From assembly GCF_009831455.1 (NCBI RefSeq), contig NZ_WOWO01000001.1, positions 124,001 to 188,000 on the forward strand: a stretch of 64,000 nucleotides of DNA. Reading direction: 5' to 3'. The position numbers were made by a program, and so were the translations under genes. Positions 1-8,413 of the stretch are shown piece by piece. The notes beneath the pieces are model-generated. The model was given only the letters and a program-made list of their open reading frames with translations, was not told where the DNA came from and searched no databases. Origin of the DNA: Salinirussus salinus (lineage in GTDB: Archaea; Halobacteriota; Halobacteria; Halobacteriales; Haloarculaceae). How positions within the stretch are numbered: position 1 is the first letter of the stretch; the number at the start of each line of letters is the position of its first letter.

Positions 1-2
1 TG

Positions 3-173
3 GCGCTGCACCCGGACCCGCTGCCGACGCCAGTCGCGCTCGGGAGTCTGGTCGCCGTCCCGCCGCTGGTGGTGGGCTGGACGGGGTACACCCGCCGCCG
101 GGTCCCGTGGCCGACCGTGACCGGGATGGTCGCGCTGGCGGCCGGCCAGTTCGCCGGCTGGTGTCTGGTTTAG
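3..173 (+). CDS. C-terminal end of a membrane protein (partial)
   Basis: The reading frame is open from base 3 and ends at TAG 171-173, so only the last 56 residues are visible. They contain a hydrophobic stretch (ALGSLVAVPPLVVGW), a short basic loop (YTRRR) and a second hydrophobic stretch (VTGMVALAAGQFAGW). This fits one or two transmembrane helices with a positively charged turn. The start and the function lie outside the window. The stop codon overlaps by 4 bp that of the convergent DUF547 gene. Confidence 0.5.
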   Translation, partial: ALHPDPLPTPVALGSLVAVPPLVVGWTGYTRRRVPWPTVTGMVALAAGQFAGWCLV

Positions 174-922
174 TGTGGAGCCCGCTCGCGCTCGGCGTAC
201 GCCCCGGGGTCGAACGACCAGTCCCACTCCCGGTAGGACAGCGACGGGGTCGCGCCCCTGGGGATCCGGTCGTACCGCCGGAGGAAGTCGTATATCCCGC
301 GCTTGCCGCCGAAGTCCCCGCGGAACCACAGCATCACCCGCGGCACCAGCGCCGCGTCGGCCGCGGGGTCGTAGTCGACGTGTTCCTCGAGGTATCCGCG
401 GGTCGCCAGGTCCAGTTGCTCGTCGACGGCCTCGCGGGTGTAGGCGGCGACGGGCGGACAGCTCTCGGCCCCGCAGTTCAGCGCGAAGTGGACCCGGGGG
501 TCCCGCTCGTCGGGGGCGTGTCTGTCGGCGAACGCGCTCCGGAGCGGCCCGGGCACCCGGAGATAGCCCAGCGCGAGCTTGTGGTACGACCGCCGGAGGA
601 CCGCGTGCTCGATGTCGTCGAGGCTCAGCGGCCGGCCGGCGACCGCCACCAGGTCGGCCGTGAAGAACTGCCGTCGGTTGTCGTACCGCGACGGGTCGGC
701 CGCGAGCGCCCGCTGGGTGGCCGCGTTGTAGACGTTGGTCCAGAAGGCCAGCCGCGCGGGGTCGGTGTCGAGCGCCGCCGCGAGCTCCCGGTCGCCGAGG
801 TCGGCGAGGTCGGCCGCCGGCCCGGCGGTGGGCTCCCCCCGCCGGACGGCCAGCAGGAACTCCGCCGAGAGCGTGACTGGGTCGGCGTCGGTCACGTCCC
901 CCGGTACGGGCCACGCCCTCAT
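170..922 (-). CDS. DUF547 domain protein
   Basis: This 250-residue protein carries the DUF547 hallmarks: an FWTNVYNA block near residues 60-67 and HFALNCGAESCPPV near 145-158, with two cysteines (about 150 and 155) and a histidine that could form a catalytic or metal site. The family is widespread in bacteria, archaea and plants and has no firmly established reaction. The start was set at the ATG giving MRAWPVPG, because upstream in-frame residues are low-complexity and unlike the family. No signal peptide is evident, so a cytoplasmic location is likely. It ends against the convergent membrane gene at the window edge. Confidence 0.75.
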   Translation of the reverse strand: MRAWPVPGDVTDADPVTLSAEFLLAVRRGEPTAGPAADLADLGDRELAAALDTDPARLAFWTNVYNAATQRALAADPSRYDNRRQFFTADLVAVAGRPLSLDDIEHAVLRRSYHKLALGYLRVPGPLRSAFADRHAPDERDPRVHFALNCGAESCPPVAAYTREAVDEQLDLATRGYLEEHVDYDPAADAALVPRVMLWFRGDFGGKRGIYDFLRRYDRIPRGATPSLSYREWDWSFDPGAYAERERAPH

Positions 923-959
923 GACCGTTCGGCCGGCGTATCCCGGCAGCGCACGCGGG

Positions 960-1661
960 TCAGCCGTACCGCTCCGCGAGGTCGCGTTTCGTGTCGGCGA
1001 TGACGGCCTCCTCGGCACGCCGCATCGCACGCAGCGCCTCGTCGGTGTAGTCTACCTCGACGGTCGGGAGCCCGCCCAGTGTCGCTCCGAGCCCCGCGAG
1101 CCCGCCCAGCACCTCGCCGGGGTCGAACGTGACTGCCATCCGGAACGCCCCCGGATGGTCGCGGAGCGGCCCCGTGAACGCGAAGTGGTTCTCGACGAGC
1201 GCGACCGCCTCCTCGTGGGGGAGTGTCGCCGTCACGGCGGGCCAGAACGCCTCCTGCTCGGCGGCCACCAGCGGGGCGATAGCCTCGCCGAAGCGACGCT
1301 GGCGCTCGACCAGCCGGTCGCGGACCCGGCCGCGCCGCTCGGCCGGCAGGTCCGGCCGGAGCGCGTCGTCGTAGGCGTCGGCCGCCAGCAGGGGTTCGCG
1401 GTAGCCCTCGATGTCGTCGCCGCTCTCGACGAAGTCGAGCAGCGTCTCGAATTGGTCGAGGACCTGCGCCCGGTGGGCGTCGAGCTCCGGGCGGACGACC
1501 CGCTCGCGGAGCAGGTCCGAGTTCCCCAGCAGCCTGTCGACGACCCCGCTGCCGGGGCCACCCTCCCGGAGCGCCCGGGCGACCCGGAAGGCCTCGGCCG
1601 TCCGGTCGAGCGCCCGGTCGACGTACCGCTCGAATCCCTCGCGGACTGCGGCGCGTGTCAC
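960..1661 (-). CDS. Conserved-looking hypothetical protein, helical and acidic
   Basis: This 233-residue protein is rich in Asp, Glu, Ala and Arg and appears mostly alpha-helical, with no membrane segment or signal peptide. I do not recognise a family. The GTG start (giving VTRAAVREGFERYVDRALDR) is preferred because the in-frame sequence upstream overlaps the promoter of the divergent small gene and is Arg/Ser-rich shadow sequence. Its composition is that of an ordinary haloarchaeal cytoplasmic protein. It is separated by 37 bp from the DUF547 gene on the same strand and may be transcribed with it. Confidence 0.6.
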   Translation of the reverse strand: MTRAAVREGFERYVDRALDRTAEAFRVARALREGGPGSGVVDRLLGNSDLLRERVVRPELDAHRAQVLDQFETLLDFVESGDDIEGYREPLLAADAYDDALRPDLPAERRGRVRDRLVERQRRFGEAIAPLVAAEQEAFWPAVTATLPHEEAVALVENHFAFTGPLRDHPGAFRMAVTFDPGEVLGGLAGLGATLGGLPTVEVDYTDEALRAMRRAEEAVIADTKRDLAERYG

Positions 1662-1782
1662 ACCTCCGGTAGGGCCGGAGTCCGCTTGTAGCTGACGCCG
1701 ACAGGGAACGCGGGTGAGTGCCCGTCCGGACGACGCGCGTCTGACCGGGGTTTTTGTCCCCCGGCGGTCGATGTGGGCAACG

Positions 1783-1965
1783 ATGACCGACCAGTCGCTC
1801 GACCTGACGGAGGTCACCGTCGAGTTCGACGAGGAGGTCCTCGAGCAGGTCGACGAACTCGCCTTCCGCGACCACCGCGACCACCGCGAGGCGGCGGTCC
1901 GGGAGCTGCTCGACCAGTGGTTGAAAGCACACGCCGCGGAACGCGGTTCGGGGGAGACCGAGTAG
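1783..1965 (+). CDS. Small ribbon-helix-helix (CopG/MetJ-like) protein
   Basis: This 60-residue protein has the pattern of a ribbon-helix-helix DNA-binding dimer: a short beta strand (LTEVTVEFDEEVLEQVDELA, with alternating polar and hydrophobic residues) followed by two helices ending in AAVRELLDQWLKAH. Such proteins bind operators as dimers or tetramers. A T-rich stretch about 30 bp upstream of this ATG suggests a leaderless transcript. An alternative start at 1771 would add four residues. No toxin gene is adjacent, so an autonomous regulator is more likely than an antitoxin. Confidence 0.7.
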   Translation: MTDQSLDLTEVTVEFDEEVLEQVDELAFRDHRDHREAAVRELLDQWLKAHAAERGSGETE

Positions 1966-2143
1966 CCGCGGACTCACCGATACCCGGCTCGGAGCCACAG
2001 CTCGCCGGACCGCACCGCGTACTGTTTTTGCTTCTGAGAATTACGGGCAGAAAAAGGGAACTGGTAACGGGTTGGCTGTTTTTCAGAGATAGAAATAGCT
2101 GATCACGGTATAAGTGGAAACAACCCTTTGTACCGATCAGCAG

Positions 2144-2725
2144 ATGAACCAGTCGAACTCGACAACGGAGCAGGCGAGGTCTCGTTCCCAGCACTCTCTG
2201 GAGGGCGCGTCCACTGCGTTGTCCGGAGTGGACACAGACACGAGCTTGGGGGGCGACGACGGTGTGACGCTCGGTCAGCTGTACAACGAGTTGCGCTCGG
2301 GTGATGTCATCTCCGACACCGACGGGGTCCGTCTGGTTCCCGAACAGCACTCCGAGGCAGTCCTCGAGGACGTGACGAGTACGCTGTTCGGCCAGTCCGG
2401 CTTCCAGTTCAGGGAGTCGGTCGTGAAAGAGAATCTCGACGAGATCCTGTTGCTGTTGGTCGCACACCGGAGCTCCGAGACCAACGGCAAGAGCCTGATG
2501 AGTGACCTGGCGGCGGTATTCGATACGCGTCTGAGCCCGGGGACACTCTACCCACAGCTCCACGAACTCGAGGACGAGGGTCTGCTCCAGGCCCAGGAGC
2601 TCGTCCGGACCAAAGAGTACCGCATCGACGACGAGGAGGCGTTGGCCGAGCGGGTCACCGCCGCCGCGGAGCAACACCTCACGTTGGGGCTGTTCTTCCA
2701 CGCCGCACTCGAAGAGCTATCCTGA
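2144..2725 (+). CDS. PadR-like winged-helix transcriptional regulator
   Basis: The C-terminal half (about residues 95-180) fits a PadR-type winged helix: a helix (ENLDEILLLLVAHRSS), then the recognition region LSPGTLYPQLHELEDEGLL, which is close to the PadR signature, then a wing and a terminal helix. The N-terminal 90 residues are acidic and Ser/Thr-rich with no recognisable fold. The ATG at 2144 was chosen. A GTG at 2114 would add ten residues but sits within the likely promoter, where an AT-rich run lies at 2085-2100. It stands alone between the RHH gene and the archaellin operon, so it could be a local regulator, but nothing in the sequence proves its target. Confidence 0.7.
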   Translation: MNQSNSTTEQARSRSQHSLEGASTALSGVDTDTSLGGDDGVTLGQLYNELRSGDVISDTDGVRLVPEQHSEAVLEDVTSTLFGQSGFQFRESVVKENLDEILLLLVAHRSSETNGKSLMSDLAAVFDTRLSPGTLYPQLHELEDEGLLQAQELVRTKEYRIDDEEALAERVTAAAEQHLTLGLFFHAALEELS

Positions 2726-2754
2726 GCGCGGAGCAGCGGCGTCTCGTTTCCCGG

Positions 2755-3192
2755 TCAGCACGGCTCGACCTCGACGTCGAGGGCGGTGTTCTCGAGCAGG
2801 ATAGCGAGGGCTGCTTCCGGTCGGTGCTCTCCAGCGACCAGGCCGACGTACCAGTACACCAGCGACTCGAAGGCCTCGGAGACGTCGTCGGTGTCGGCCA
2901 CGACGGTGTCCTCGGCGTCCCCGGCGCGCGCACCAGCCACGAGGGCGTGTGCGCCCGTGAGGTCGGTAAGGTCGGCGTACGCGCCCGGGGCGGTCTCCGC
3001 GCCCGGCTGACCGTCGCGTTCGTGCACTCGGTGGTTGCCGGGTGGTCGCGAGCTGGGGTCACCGTCCGGCGGGACTCCCTCCCCACCGTCGGTGTGAACC
3101 ACCCGTCGCCCGTCGTCCAGTTCGCGGACGTGTTCGTCGCTCGGTTCGAGTTCGTCCGGCGTCAGAACGCCGTTGGGGTTATCCTCTGTCAT
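2755..3192 (-). CDS. Short acidic haloarchaeal protein (DUF7500-like), end of the archaellin operon
   Basis: This 145-residue protein begins MTEDNPNGVLTPDELEPSDE, resembling short haloarchaeal proteins with a GVL(S/T)P(D/E)EL opening (I believe the DUF7500 group, from memory). The second half (FESLVYWYVGLVAGEHRPEAALAILLEN) is a more hydrophobic helical segment. No catalytic motif is visible. It starts only 2 bp after the stop of the large membrane protein and is therefore probably the last gene of the archaellin-led operon. Function is unknown. Confidence 0.6.
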   Translation of the reverse strand: MTEDNPNGVLTPDELEPSDEHVRELDDGRRVVHTDGGEGVPPDGDPSSRPPGNHRVHERDGQPGAETAPGAYADLTDLTGAHALVAGARAGDAEDTVVADTDDVSEAFESLVYWYVGLVAGEHRPEAALAILLENTALDVEVEPC

Positions 3193-3194
3193 TG

Positions 3195-5147
3195 TTACGG
3201 AAGGACTGGGATTGCACGTTCGACGAGCCGCGCGACCGGAAGGAGATACTGCCGGTCGGCGGCGAAGTACTCGAGTCCGGTAAAGCCCAGAAACAGCGCC
3301 ATCCCCGCCGCCGCCAGCCCGAGCACCAGGGCGCCGATCCGGTCGTCGTCCGGACAGACGACGAGCCAGAGGACCAGCCCCGTTGCGACTGCGAGGTTCA
3401 CCAGTGCGTGGGTCTGCATCAGGGTTCCGACGGCCGGCTCGACCGCCGCGAACGCGACGACCCAGACGGCACCGCCGGCTCCCGCCGCGAGCAGCGACGT
3501 CGTCGTGACCTGCCGCGGGGCGCTTTGCACCACCCGACGGACCGGCGTCAAGCGGAACACGCCGTAGGCGAGCAGCGGGACGGTCGGGACGAGATACCGG
3601 ACGGTGACCGTCGAGTGAAGCGGGAGCCGCGGGAGGTGGGGCAGCGCGAACAGGATGACGAAGGCGAGCGCGAACAGGTCGGTCGCCCGGCGTGGGTCGC
3701 TGGTGTCCGGCAGTTTCGCCACGAGGTGCTCCGGAGACCGTCGCAGCCAGACGACCGGAGCCGCCAGAAGACCAGCCAGGAGCGGCGCGGACTCGAGCAG
3801 CGCCAGGTCGATCGTCTCGCCGCCGGTCTCGGCGTAATCGACCCCAGGGATCCGTCCGCTCCGGAAGACGACGTGGTAGAGGCGCTCCGGCGACAGCGCG
3901 GCTACCCCCTGCTCGACTCTGGCCGCCGCCCGGAACGAGAGGTCCACTCCGGTGGTGGCCGTACTGGTCAACAACGAGGCGGCGACGTCCAGGGGGCTCC
4001 CCGACGACCCGCCCTCCGACCTCGAGGCGGTCGACGGCGACTGCCCCCCGGCGGTCGCGCCTGCCGGGTCCGCCCGGGTCGCCGCAGTACCACCCGGACC
4101 GGCGGCACCGGGGTGGCTCCCGGCCAGCCCGGGGTCGAGTGCCAGTGGGTCGCCGGCGGCGTACGCGGTGAGCAGCCGGGGCGGCACCAACGGGTTCCCG
4201 GCGACAGCAGCGTTGGTCAGCAGGAACGGGACCAGCGATACTGCCAGCGCGGCAGCCGCGGGCGCGAGCGCACGCAGGTCGTTTCGCGGGCTCGTCGCCA
4301 GGTCGACCGGGACGAGCGCGACGAGCAACAGGAACCCCTCGGGGGCGCTGATCCACGCCGCGAGCCCCACCGGCAGGTACGCCGCGGCCCGGTCGCGGAC
4401 CCGACCGGTGTAGCGGCTCCGGGCGAAGAGATAGGCCGTGAGGACGACCAGAAACGCGGTGATGACGTGTCGTTTCGGGATCGTCGCCCAGAAGCCGATG
4501 GGTCCGAGCAGAAGCGTCCCGACCCCGGCGGCGACGCCGGTCCGGCGGTCGTACAGCAGGCTGACCAGGAGATACGAACCCGCGACGAGGCCCGCGGCGG
4601 CGAGCACGGTCACCGTCTGAAGCGCCACGAGCGGGAACAGTCGCGGCGCGAGCGCGGTGGCGAAGGCGACGTTGGCGACGAACGCGAGGGTGCCGACGAC
4701 GATGCCGGCGGTGCGGAGCCGCGGCCGCCCGAAGTGGGTTGCGAGCCGACCGCCGAGGCCGGCGAGACAGAGGCTCCAGGCCCCGGCGAGCAGGAGCCGC
4801 GGCGCCGCGACCGTCGAGACGGCCTCCAGCAGGTAGAGGACGGGCAGCGCCGCGACCACCTGGCCGTAGTTGCGGCCGTAGAGCTGTCCGCCGGCGACGT
4901 AGACGCCGGGCGTCGCGGCGTCCGCGGGGCCGAAGTACACCTGCGTGAACGCCAGCGACCCGTCGGCGAGGTTGGCGAGCGCGTTCGCGACCGCCACCGT
5001 GTCAACGATGAACACGTCGACCCGCCAGGAGGCGCCGAAGAGGACGAGCGCGGCGAGAACCAGCGTCGCCGCGGGCGAGTCGGCCGCACGGCCCAGCGGC
5101 TCGCGGAGGCGGCGGCCCCGCAGCCACCCGCGGGAGGCGTCAGGCAT
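3195..5147 (-). CDS. Large multi-pass membrane protein, GT-C-glycosyltransferase-like architecture
   Basis: This 650-residue protein has about 11-12 predicted membrane helices. After the first helix there is an external loop rich in Asp (WRVDVFIVDT) followed by YFGPADAATPGVYVAGGQLYGRNYGQ. A soluble low-complexity Gly/Ser/Ala insertion interrupts the helices near residues 345-400. The layout resembles GT-C lipid-linked glycosyltransferases, where an acidic residue in the first extracytoplasmic loop is catalytic, but I see no decisive signature. It overlaps the upstream signal-peptide gene by 8 bp and sits in one operon with two archaellins. A role in archaellin modification is possible but is inference only. 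Confidence 0.6.
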   Translation of the reverse strand: MPDASRGWLRGRRLREPLGRAADSPAATLVLAALVLFGASWRVDVFIVDTVAVANALANLADGSLAFTQVYFGPADAATPGVYVAGGQLYGRNYGQVVAALPVLYLLEAVSTVAAPRLLLAGAWSLCLAGLGGRLATHFGRPRLRTAGIVVGTLAFVANVAFATALAPRLFPLVALQTVTVLAAAGLVAGSYLLVSLLYDRRTGVAAGVGTLLLGPIGFWATIPKRHVITAFLVVLTAYLFARSRYTGRVRDRAAAYLPVGLAAWISAPEGFLLLVALVPVDLATSPRNDLRALAPAAAALAVSLVPFLLTNAAVAGNPLVPPRLLTAYAAGDPLALDPGLAGSHPGAAGPGGTAATRADPAGATAGGQSPSTASRSEGGSSGSPLDVAASLLTSTATTGVDLSFRAAARVEQGVAALSPERLYHVVFRSGRIPGVDYAETGGETIDLALLESAPLLAGLLAAPVVWLRRSPEHLVAKLPDTSDPRRATDLFALAFVILFALPHLPRLPLHSTVTVRYLVPTVPLLAYGVFRLTPVRRVVQSAPRQVTTTSLLAAGAGGAVWVVAFAAVEPAVGTLMQTHALVNLAVATGLVLWLVVCPDDDRIGALVLGLAAAGMALFLGFTGLEYFAADRQYLLPVARLVERAIPVLP

Positions 5148-5634
5148 CGCTCGTCACCTCGAGCGTCCCGTTGTGGAGGGTGTAGGTTCGCCCGTCGACG
5201 GCCGCGGTGACCCGCAGCGTCGCGGTCGGGGTGGAACCGAATGCGTCGGTGTCGGGCGCGTCGACGGTGAGTGGTTCGGCGACTGTTCGCGTTTCGCCGG
5301 CCGGGACGACGACGGTCCGGTTCGTGGACCGGTTGCCGACCTGCAGCCGGTATCGAAGCGCGACGGGGTCGGTCCCCGCAGCGACGGTGACGGCCGTCGG
5401 CCCCGTCGAGACGGTGCCGTCGGCGGCCGTCGCGGCCCCGGGCGTCTCGTCGACGGCGTAGGAGAACCGCTCGGAGACGCCCAAGTCGCTAGTCTCGGCG
5501 AAGCCGTCGAAGACCGGTTCCTCGGCGCGCGAATCGCGCGGAAGGTCGACCGCGGACACCGCCGGACCGAACGCGACTGCCGTGAGGACCACGGCCGCCG
5601 CGAGCGCGACCGTCGGTGTGCGGTCGGTGGTCAT
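5140..5634 (-). CDS. Exported beta-rich protein encoded directly after the archaellins
   Basis: This 164-residue protein starts with a signal peptide or N-terminal anchor (TPTVALAAAVVLTAVAFGPAVSA). The rest is Thr/Val-rich with alternating hydrophobic residues (YRLQVGNRSTNRTVVVPAG; TPTATLRVTAAVDGRTY), suggesting an immunoglobulin-like beta sandwich of the kind found in haloarchaeal surface proteins. Asn-X-Ser/Thr sequons (NRS, NRT, NGT) are present. It starts 4 bp after the stop of arlA2 and overlaps the next gene by 8 bp, so co-transcription with the archaellins is very likely. Function is unknown. An accessory or modification partner of the archaellum is an inference from context. Confidence 0.65.
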   Translation of the reverse strand: MTTDRTPTVALAAAVVLTAVAFGPAVSAVDLPRDSRAEEPVFDGFAETSDLGVSERFSYAVDETPGAATAADGTVSTGPTAVTVAAGTDPVALRYRLQVGNRSTNRTVVVPAGETRTVAEPLTVDAPDTDAFGSTPTATLRVTAAVDGRTYTLHNGTLEVTSDA

Positions 5635-5638
5635 TTGC

Positions 5639-6235
5639 TTAGACCGGGACGTACTTTCCGGTGAGGACGTCCGGGACGTTCACGCCGTAGACCGTCGACG
5701 CACCGGACTGGTCGACGATCTTGAGGTCGACGTCCGAGCCTGCCGAGAGGTCGGTCGATCCTTCGACAGCATCGGCGTCGATAGTAATCTTCGCACGGTC
5801 AGCGCTGTTTGCAAGCACGTTACTTGCACTTATTTCTCCCGAATCGTCGACTACGCTGGTGACTGAGAATTTATCACTCGCTAAACTCCCTTGTTCAAGT
5901 GATTTGACCGCTGAACCACTATTGTATTGGATCGTTGTCGAGCTGAGGTCAATCGGGTCAGAGCCGGCTGACTTCTTTATTACCAGTTCGATCTCATCGA
6001 TCTTGTTGTTATCGCTGGTGTCAATGCCAGTCGCCGAAACAACTTCGACCTGGTTGGAGACTTCTGCCTGTGCGTCTGCGCCGGTATCGGACGCCCGGGA
6101 CTCGAGTTGCCCGGACGTGTCGATCAGGACCCCGGCCGCAACCGCCGCGACCAGCACCAGCGCGATGAAGATGATCAACGTGCCGATGCCGACCTGCCCG
6201 CGGCTCTCGGTATCGGTCGCCAAGTACTCTTTCAT
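5639..6235 (-). CDS. arlA2: Archaellin (second copy)
   Basis: This 198-residue protein is an archaellum filament subunit. The N-terminus has a class III signal peptide, with the [16 protein letters not shown] pattern at about residues 12-27 that the preflagellin peptidase cleaves after Gly. A hydrophobic helix that packs in the filament core follows. The C-terminal part ends in the conserved [18 protein letters not shown] region. The middle is variable, less GC-rich than the flanks, and differs strongly from arlA1. It lies 3 bp downstream of arlA1, and the two share an almost identical 141-bp stretch at the 5' coding end. Confidence 0.95.
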   Translation of the reverse strand: MKEYLATDTESRGQVGIGTLIIFIALVLVAAVAAGVLIDTSGQLESRASDTGADAQAEVSNQVEVVSATGIDTSDNNKIDEIELVIKKSAGSDPIDLSSTTIQYNSGSAVKSLEQGSLASDKFSVTSVVDDSGEISASNVLANSADRAKITIDADAVEGSTDLSAGSDVDLKIVDQSGASTVYGVNVPDVLTGKYVPV

Positions 6236-6238
6236 ACT

Positions 6239-6793
6239 TTACACACCGACATACGTTTGCGAACTGATCACGTCCGGAACATTAACGCCGTAGACGGTCG
6301 ACGCACCGGACTGGTCAACGATCTTGAGCTCTGCCGATTCGCCTCCGTTGAGCGTGTCATCGACATCACCACTGCTGCCAACCTCGATCGTGACCGCCTC
6401 ACGGTCTCCAGTGCTCGAGAGAACTGGGCCATCGTCGTCACCAGTGTCGAGATTCGAAACGTCTATTGTTTTTGACGCTTCGTCACTGGTGTACTGGATA
6501 GTGGCCGAATCGAGATCGATCGGGTCTGCCCCTGCTGACTTCTTGAGGACCAGTGTGATCTGTTGAACCTTACTACTATCAGTTTCAGCAGTCGCCGAGA
6601 CGACCTCAACTTGGTTCGAAACCTCTGCCTGTGCGTCTGCGCCAGTATCGGACGCCCGGGACTCGAGTTGCCCGGACGTGTCGATCAGGACCCCGGCCGC
6701 AACCGCCGCGACCAGCACCAGCGCGATGAAGATGATCAACGTGCCGATGCCGACCTGCCCGCGGCCGGAGTCGTCGGGTGTTGGTATGTTCAT
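6239..6793 (-). CDS. arlA1: Archaellin (first copy)
   Basis: This 184-residue archaellum filament subunit begins [20 protein letters not shown]: a short charged leader, the RG/Q processing site and the hydrophobic filament helix. The C-terminal region [21 protein letters not shown] is shared with arlA2, while residues about 70-150 are divergent. The ATG at 6793 was chosen because it gives a normal 11-12 residue leader. Upstream in-frame codons lie in the 5' UTR, where a GGTGTGA ribosome-binding-like stretch is present. Expression is probably driven by the promoter at 6848-6859 (minus strand), which shares its upstream region with the divergent arlCE operon. Confidence 0.95.
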   Translation of the reverse strand: MNIPTPDDSGRGQVGIGTLIIFIALVLVAAVAAGVLIDTSGQLESRASDTGADAQAEVSNQVEVVSATAETDSSKVQQITLVLKKSAGADPIDLDSATIQYTSDEASKTIDVSNLDTGDDDGPVLSSTGDREAVTIEVGSSGDVDDTLNGGESAELKIVDQSGASTVYGVNVPDVISSQTYVGV

Positions 6794-6847
6794 TTCGTCT
6801 ATCACACCTGTTTGCTGGGGTGTGCCCACCGGGACGAACGAACCACA

Positions 6848-6952
6848 CCCACTTAGACCGGCGAACGGTTTCAGGGGCCGACTCGGGACTCGAATCGAGT
6901 CTCGAATCGCGGCTCGAATCGTACCTTGAGGCCGTCCGCCGGACTAAGAGGG
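6848..6952. promoter_or_regulatory. Divergent archaellum promoter with three phased direct repeats
   Basis: The 9-mer CTCGAATCG occurs at 6889, 6901 and 6913, exactly 12 bp apart. The first copy lies within a near-palindrome (ACTCGAATCGAGT, 6888-6900). On each side is a matching TATA-like element facing outward: GGTCTAAGTGGG on the minus strand (6859-6848) toward arlA1, and GGACTAAGAGGG on the plus strand (6941-6952) toward arlCE. The layout suggests one regulator site controlling both operons. An inverted copy of the same motif lies at the arlD promoter (13001). Confidence 0.7.
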
Positions 6953-6995
6953 ACGCTCCGTTATCGCCGTCAAGGACCGCCACACACGAGCAACA

Positions 6996-7970
6996 ATGTT
7001 TGATAGACTGTTCGGACGGAACGACGGTGACGAGGAGGACCGAGCCGACCAGAGACGGGACGGCGGACAGCCTCCGGGTGACCCCGCCGCACCCGGCCAG
7101 CCGGGACAGCCGGGGCAGCCCGGCGACCTGATGGCCGGCGACGGCGACAGCGAGGGCGCGGACGACGGGCCGGACGTCGGCGAACTCGACGTGCGCCTTG
7201 GCGAACTCGAGGAGGACGTCGACTCGCTCGAGTCCTCCCTGCGCGCAGTCCGGAGCTCGCAGGAGGAGTTCGCCGACAGCATCGAGGAGATGGACGACAG
7301 GGTGCGCCGGCTGGTCGGCATCTACGACCGTCTCAACGCGGCCGAGAACCCGTTCGTCGACGACCCCGACGCCCGCGCGCGAGAGACGAATCAGCAGGGT
7401 GGGGCTGACGCCGCGGGCGGGTCCGGTGGGGCTGGCCCGGGAGGGCCGACCACACCAGCCGGAACCGACCACGTCGGCGAGGAGGGGTCGGTCGTCAGCT
7501 TCGACGACCTCGAGGGGGGAGACCACGGCGACGGCGACGGCGACGGTGATCTCGGCCGGAGCCACGAGGACTCCTCCAGCGACGGCGAGCACCCTCCCGG
7601 GGGGGCGTCTGACGGCGCAGGCGCGGACGGTGACGGCGCGCACGCGCCGGTGAGTGAGGCGGTGAGTGACCCCGACACGCGGCCGGTTCTGGAGTCGGTT
7701 CCGGACAGCTACGCGGGCGAGATGCTCGTGATGGAGTGGCTGTCGGTGCTGATGGAGGGGTCTGGCCCCGCGGACGCGCTGCGCGCGGTCGGGCACTACG
7801 AGGACGCGGGGTGGATCTCCCGGGAGGTCAGAGACCATCTCGTCGACGTGATCGGCGGACCGACACTCGACGTGCACGTCGACCCGACCCAGTCCCATGA
7901 GTCGACGGCCGACGAACACGCAATCTCGTACCGCTATCTGAGTGTCCTGGCTCAGCTCGACGACGTCTGA
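6996..7970 (+). CDS. arlCE: Archaellum protein ArlCE (fused ArlC and ArlD/E domains)
   Basis: This 324-residue protein belongs to the cytosolic ring of the euryarchaeal archaellum motor, which links it to chemotaxis signals. Residues about 50-125 are acidic and coiled-coil-like (LGELEEDVDSLESSLRAVRS ... RLVGIYDRLNAAENPF), typical of ArlC. Residues about 225-310 hold the ArlD/E domain (LESVPDSYAGEMLVMEWLSV ... ALRAVGHYEDAGWISREV). A Gly/Asp-rich linker of about 100 residues joins them. The stop overlaps the arlF start (TGATG). It is the first gene of the arlCE-F-G-H-I-J operon. Confidence 0.92.
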   Translation: MFDRLFGRNDGDEEDRADQRRDGGQPPGDPAAPGQPGQPGQPGDLMAGDGDSEGADDGPDVGELDVRLGELEEDVDSLESSLRAVRSSQEEFADSIEEMDDRVRRLVGIYDRLNAAENPFVDDPDARARETNQQGGADAAGGSGGAGPGGPTTPAGTDHVGEEGSVVSFDDLEGGDHGDGDGDGDLGRSHEDSSSDGEHPPGGASDGAGADGDGAHAPVSEAVSDPDTRPVLESVPDSYAGEMLVMEWLSVLMEGSGPADALRAVGHYEDAGWISREVRDHLVDVIGGPTLDVHVDPTQSHESTADEHAISYRYLSVLAQLDDV

Positions 7971-8413
7971 TGGGCTTCAGCGTGAGTGGGGCCGTGGCTG
8001 TGGTGTTCGTCGGCTTGCTGGTCAGCGCCGCGACCCTCTACCCGGCCGTCGACCGGGCGAGCGAGCGACGCGCCGACGCGGTCGACGCGCGCAACGAGCG
8101 CGCCCTCGAGCGCCAGAATACGGCGATCAGCCTGGTCAATGCCACGTACAACACGAGCCGGGAGACGCTCACCGTGACCGTCAGGAACACCGGCGCCTCG
8201 ACGCTCGACGTTCGGGCGGTAGACCTGCTGGTCGACGGGACGTACGCGACACCCGCGGCGGCCAACCGCACCGTCGAGGGAGACGCGGCGACCGACGTCT
8301 GGGAACCGGGCGAGACGCTGACGCTCACGCGGAGCGAGCCGGACGCGCCCGAACGGGTGCTCGTCGCCTCCGGACTGGGGGTCGCCGTCACCGGGACCGT
8401 GGAGGTGGTCTGA
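7970..8413 (+). CDS. arlF: Archaellum stator protein ArlF
   Basis: This 147-residue protein has one N-terminal membrane helix (VSGAVAVVFVGLLVSAATLY) followed by a beta-rich extracytoplasmic domain (YNTSRETLTVTVRNTGASTL ... VDLLVDGTYATP), as in ArlF, which with ArlG is thought to anchor the rotor to the S-layer. It overlaps the end of arlCE by 1 bp and directly abuts arlG. Its size and order in the operon match the family. Confidence 0.88.
   Translation: MGFSVSGAVAVVFVGLLVSAATLYPAVDRASERRADAVDARNERALERQNTAISLVNATYNTSRETLTVTVRNTGASTLDVRAVDLLVDGTYATPAAANRTVEGDAATDVWEPGETLTLTRSEPDAPERVLVASGLGVAVTGTVEVV

Noticed and set aside
1783-1965. RHH protein as antitoxin of a toxin-antitoxin pair
   Set aside because: No small toxin-like gene overlaps or follows it; the next gene is a 193-residue PadR-like regulator with its own upstream AT-rich region.
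3042-5210. A 722-codon frame antisense to the membrane-protein gene
   Set aside because: Extremely Arg/Gly/Glu/Asp-rich and without any recognisable domain, while the minus strand encodes a coherent multi-pass membrane protein in an operon.
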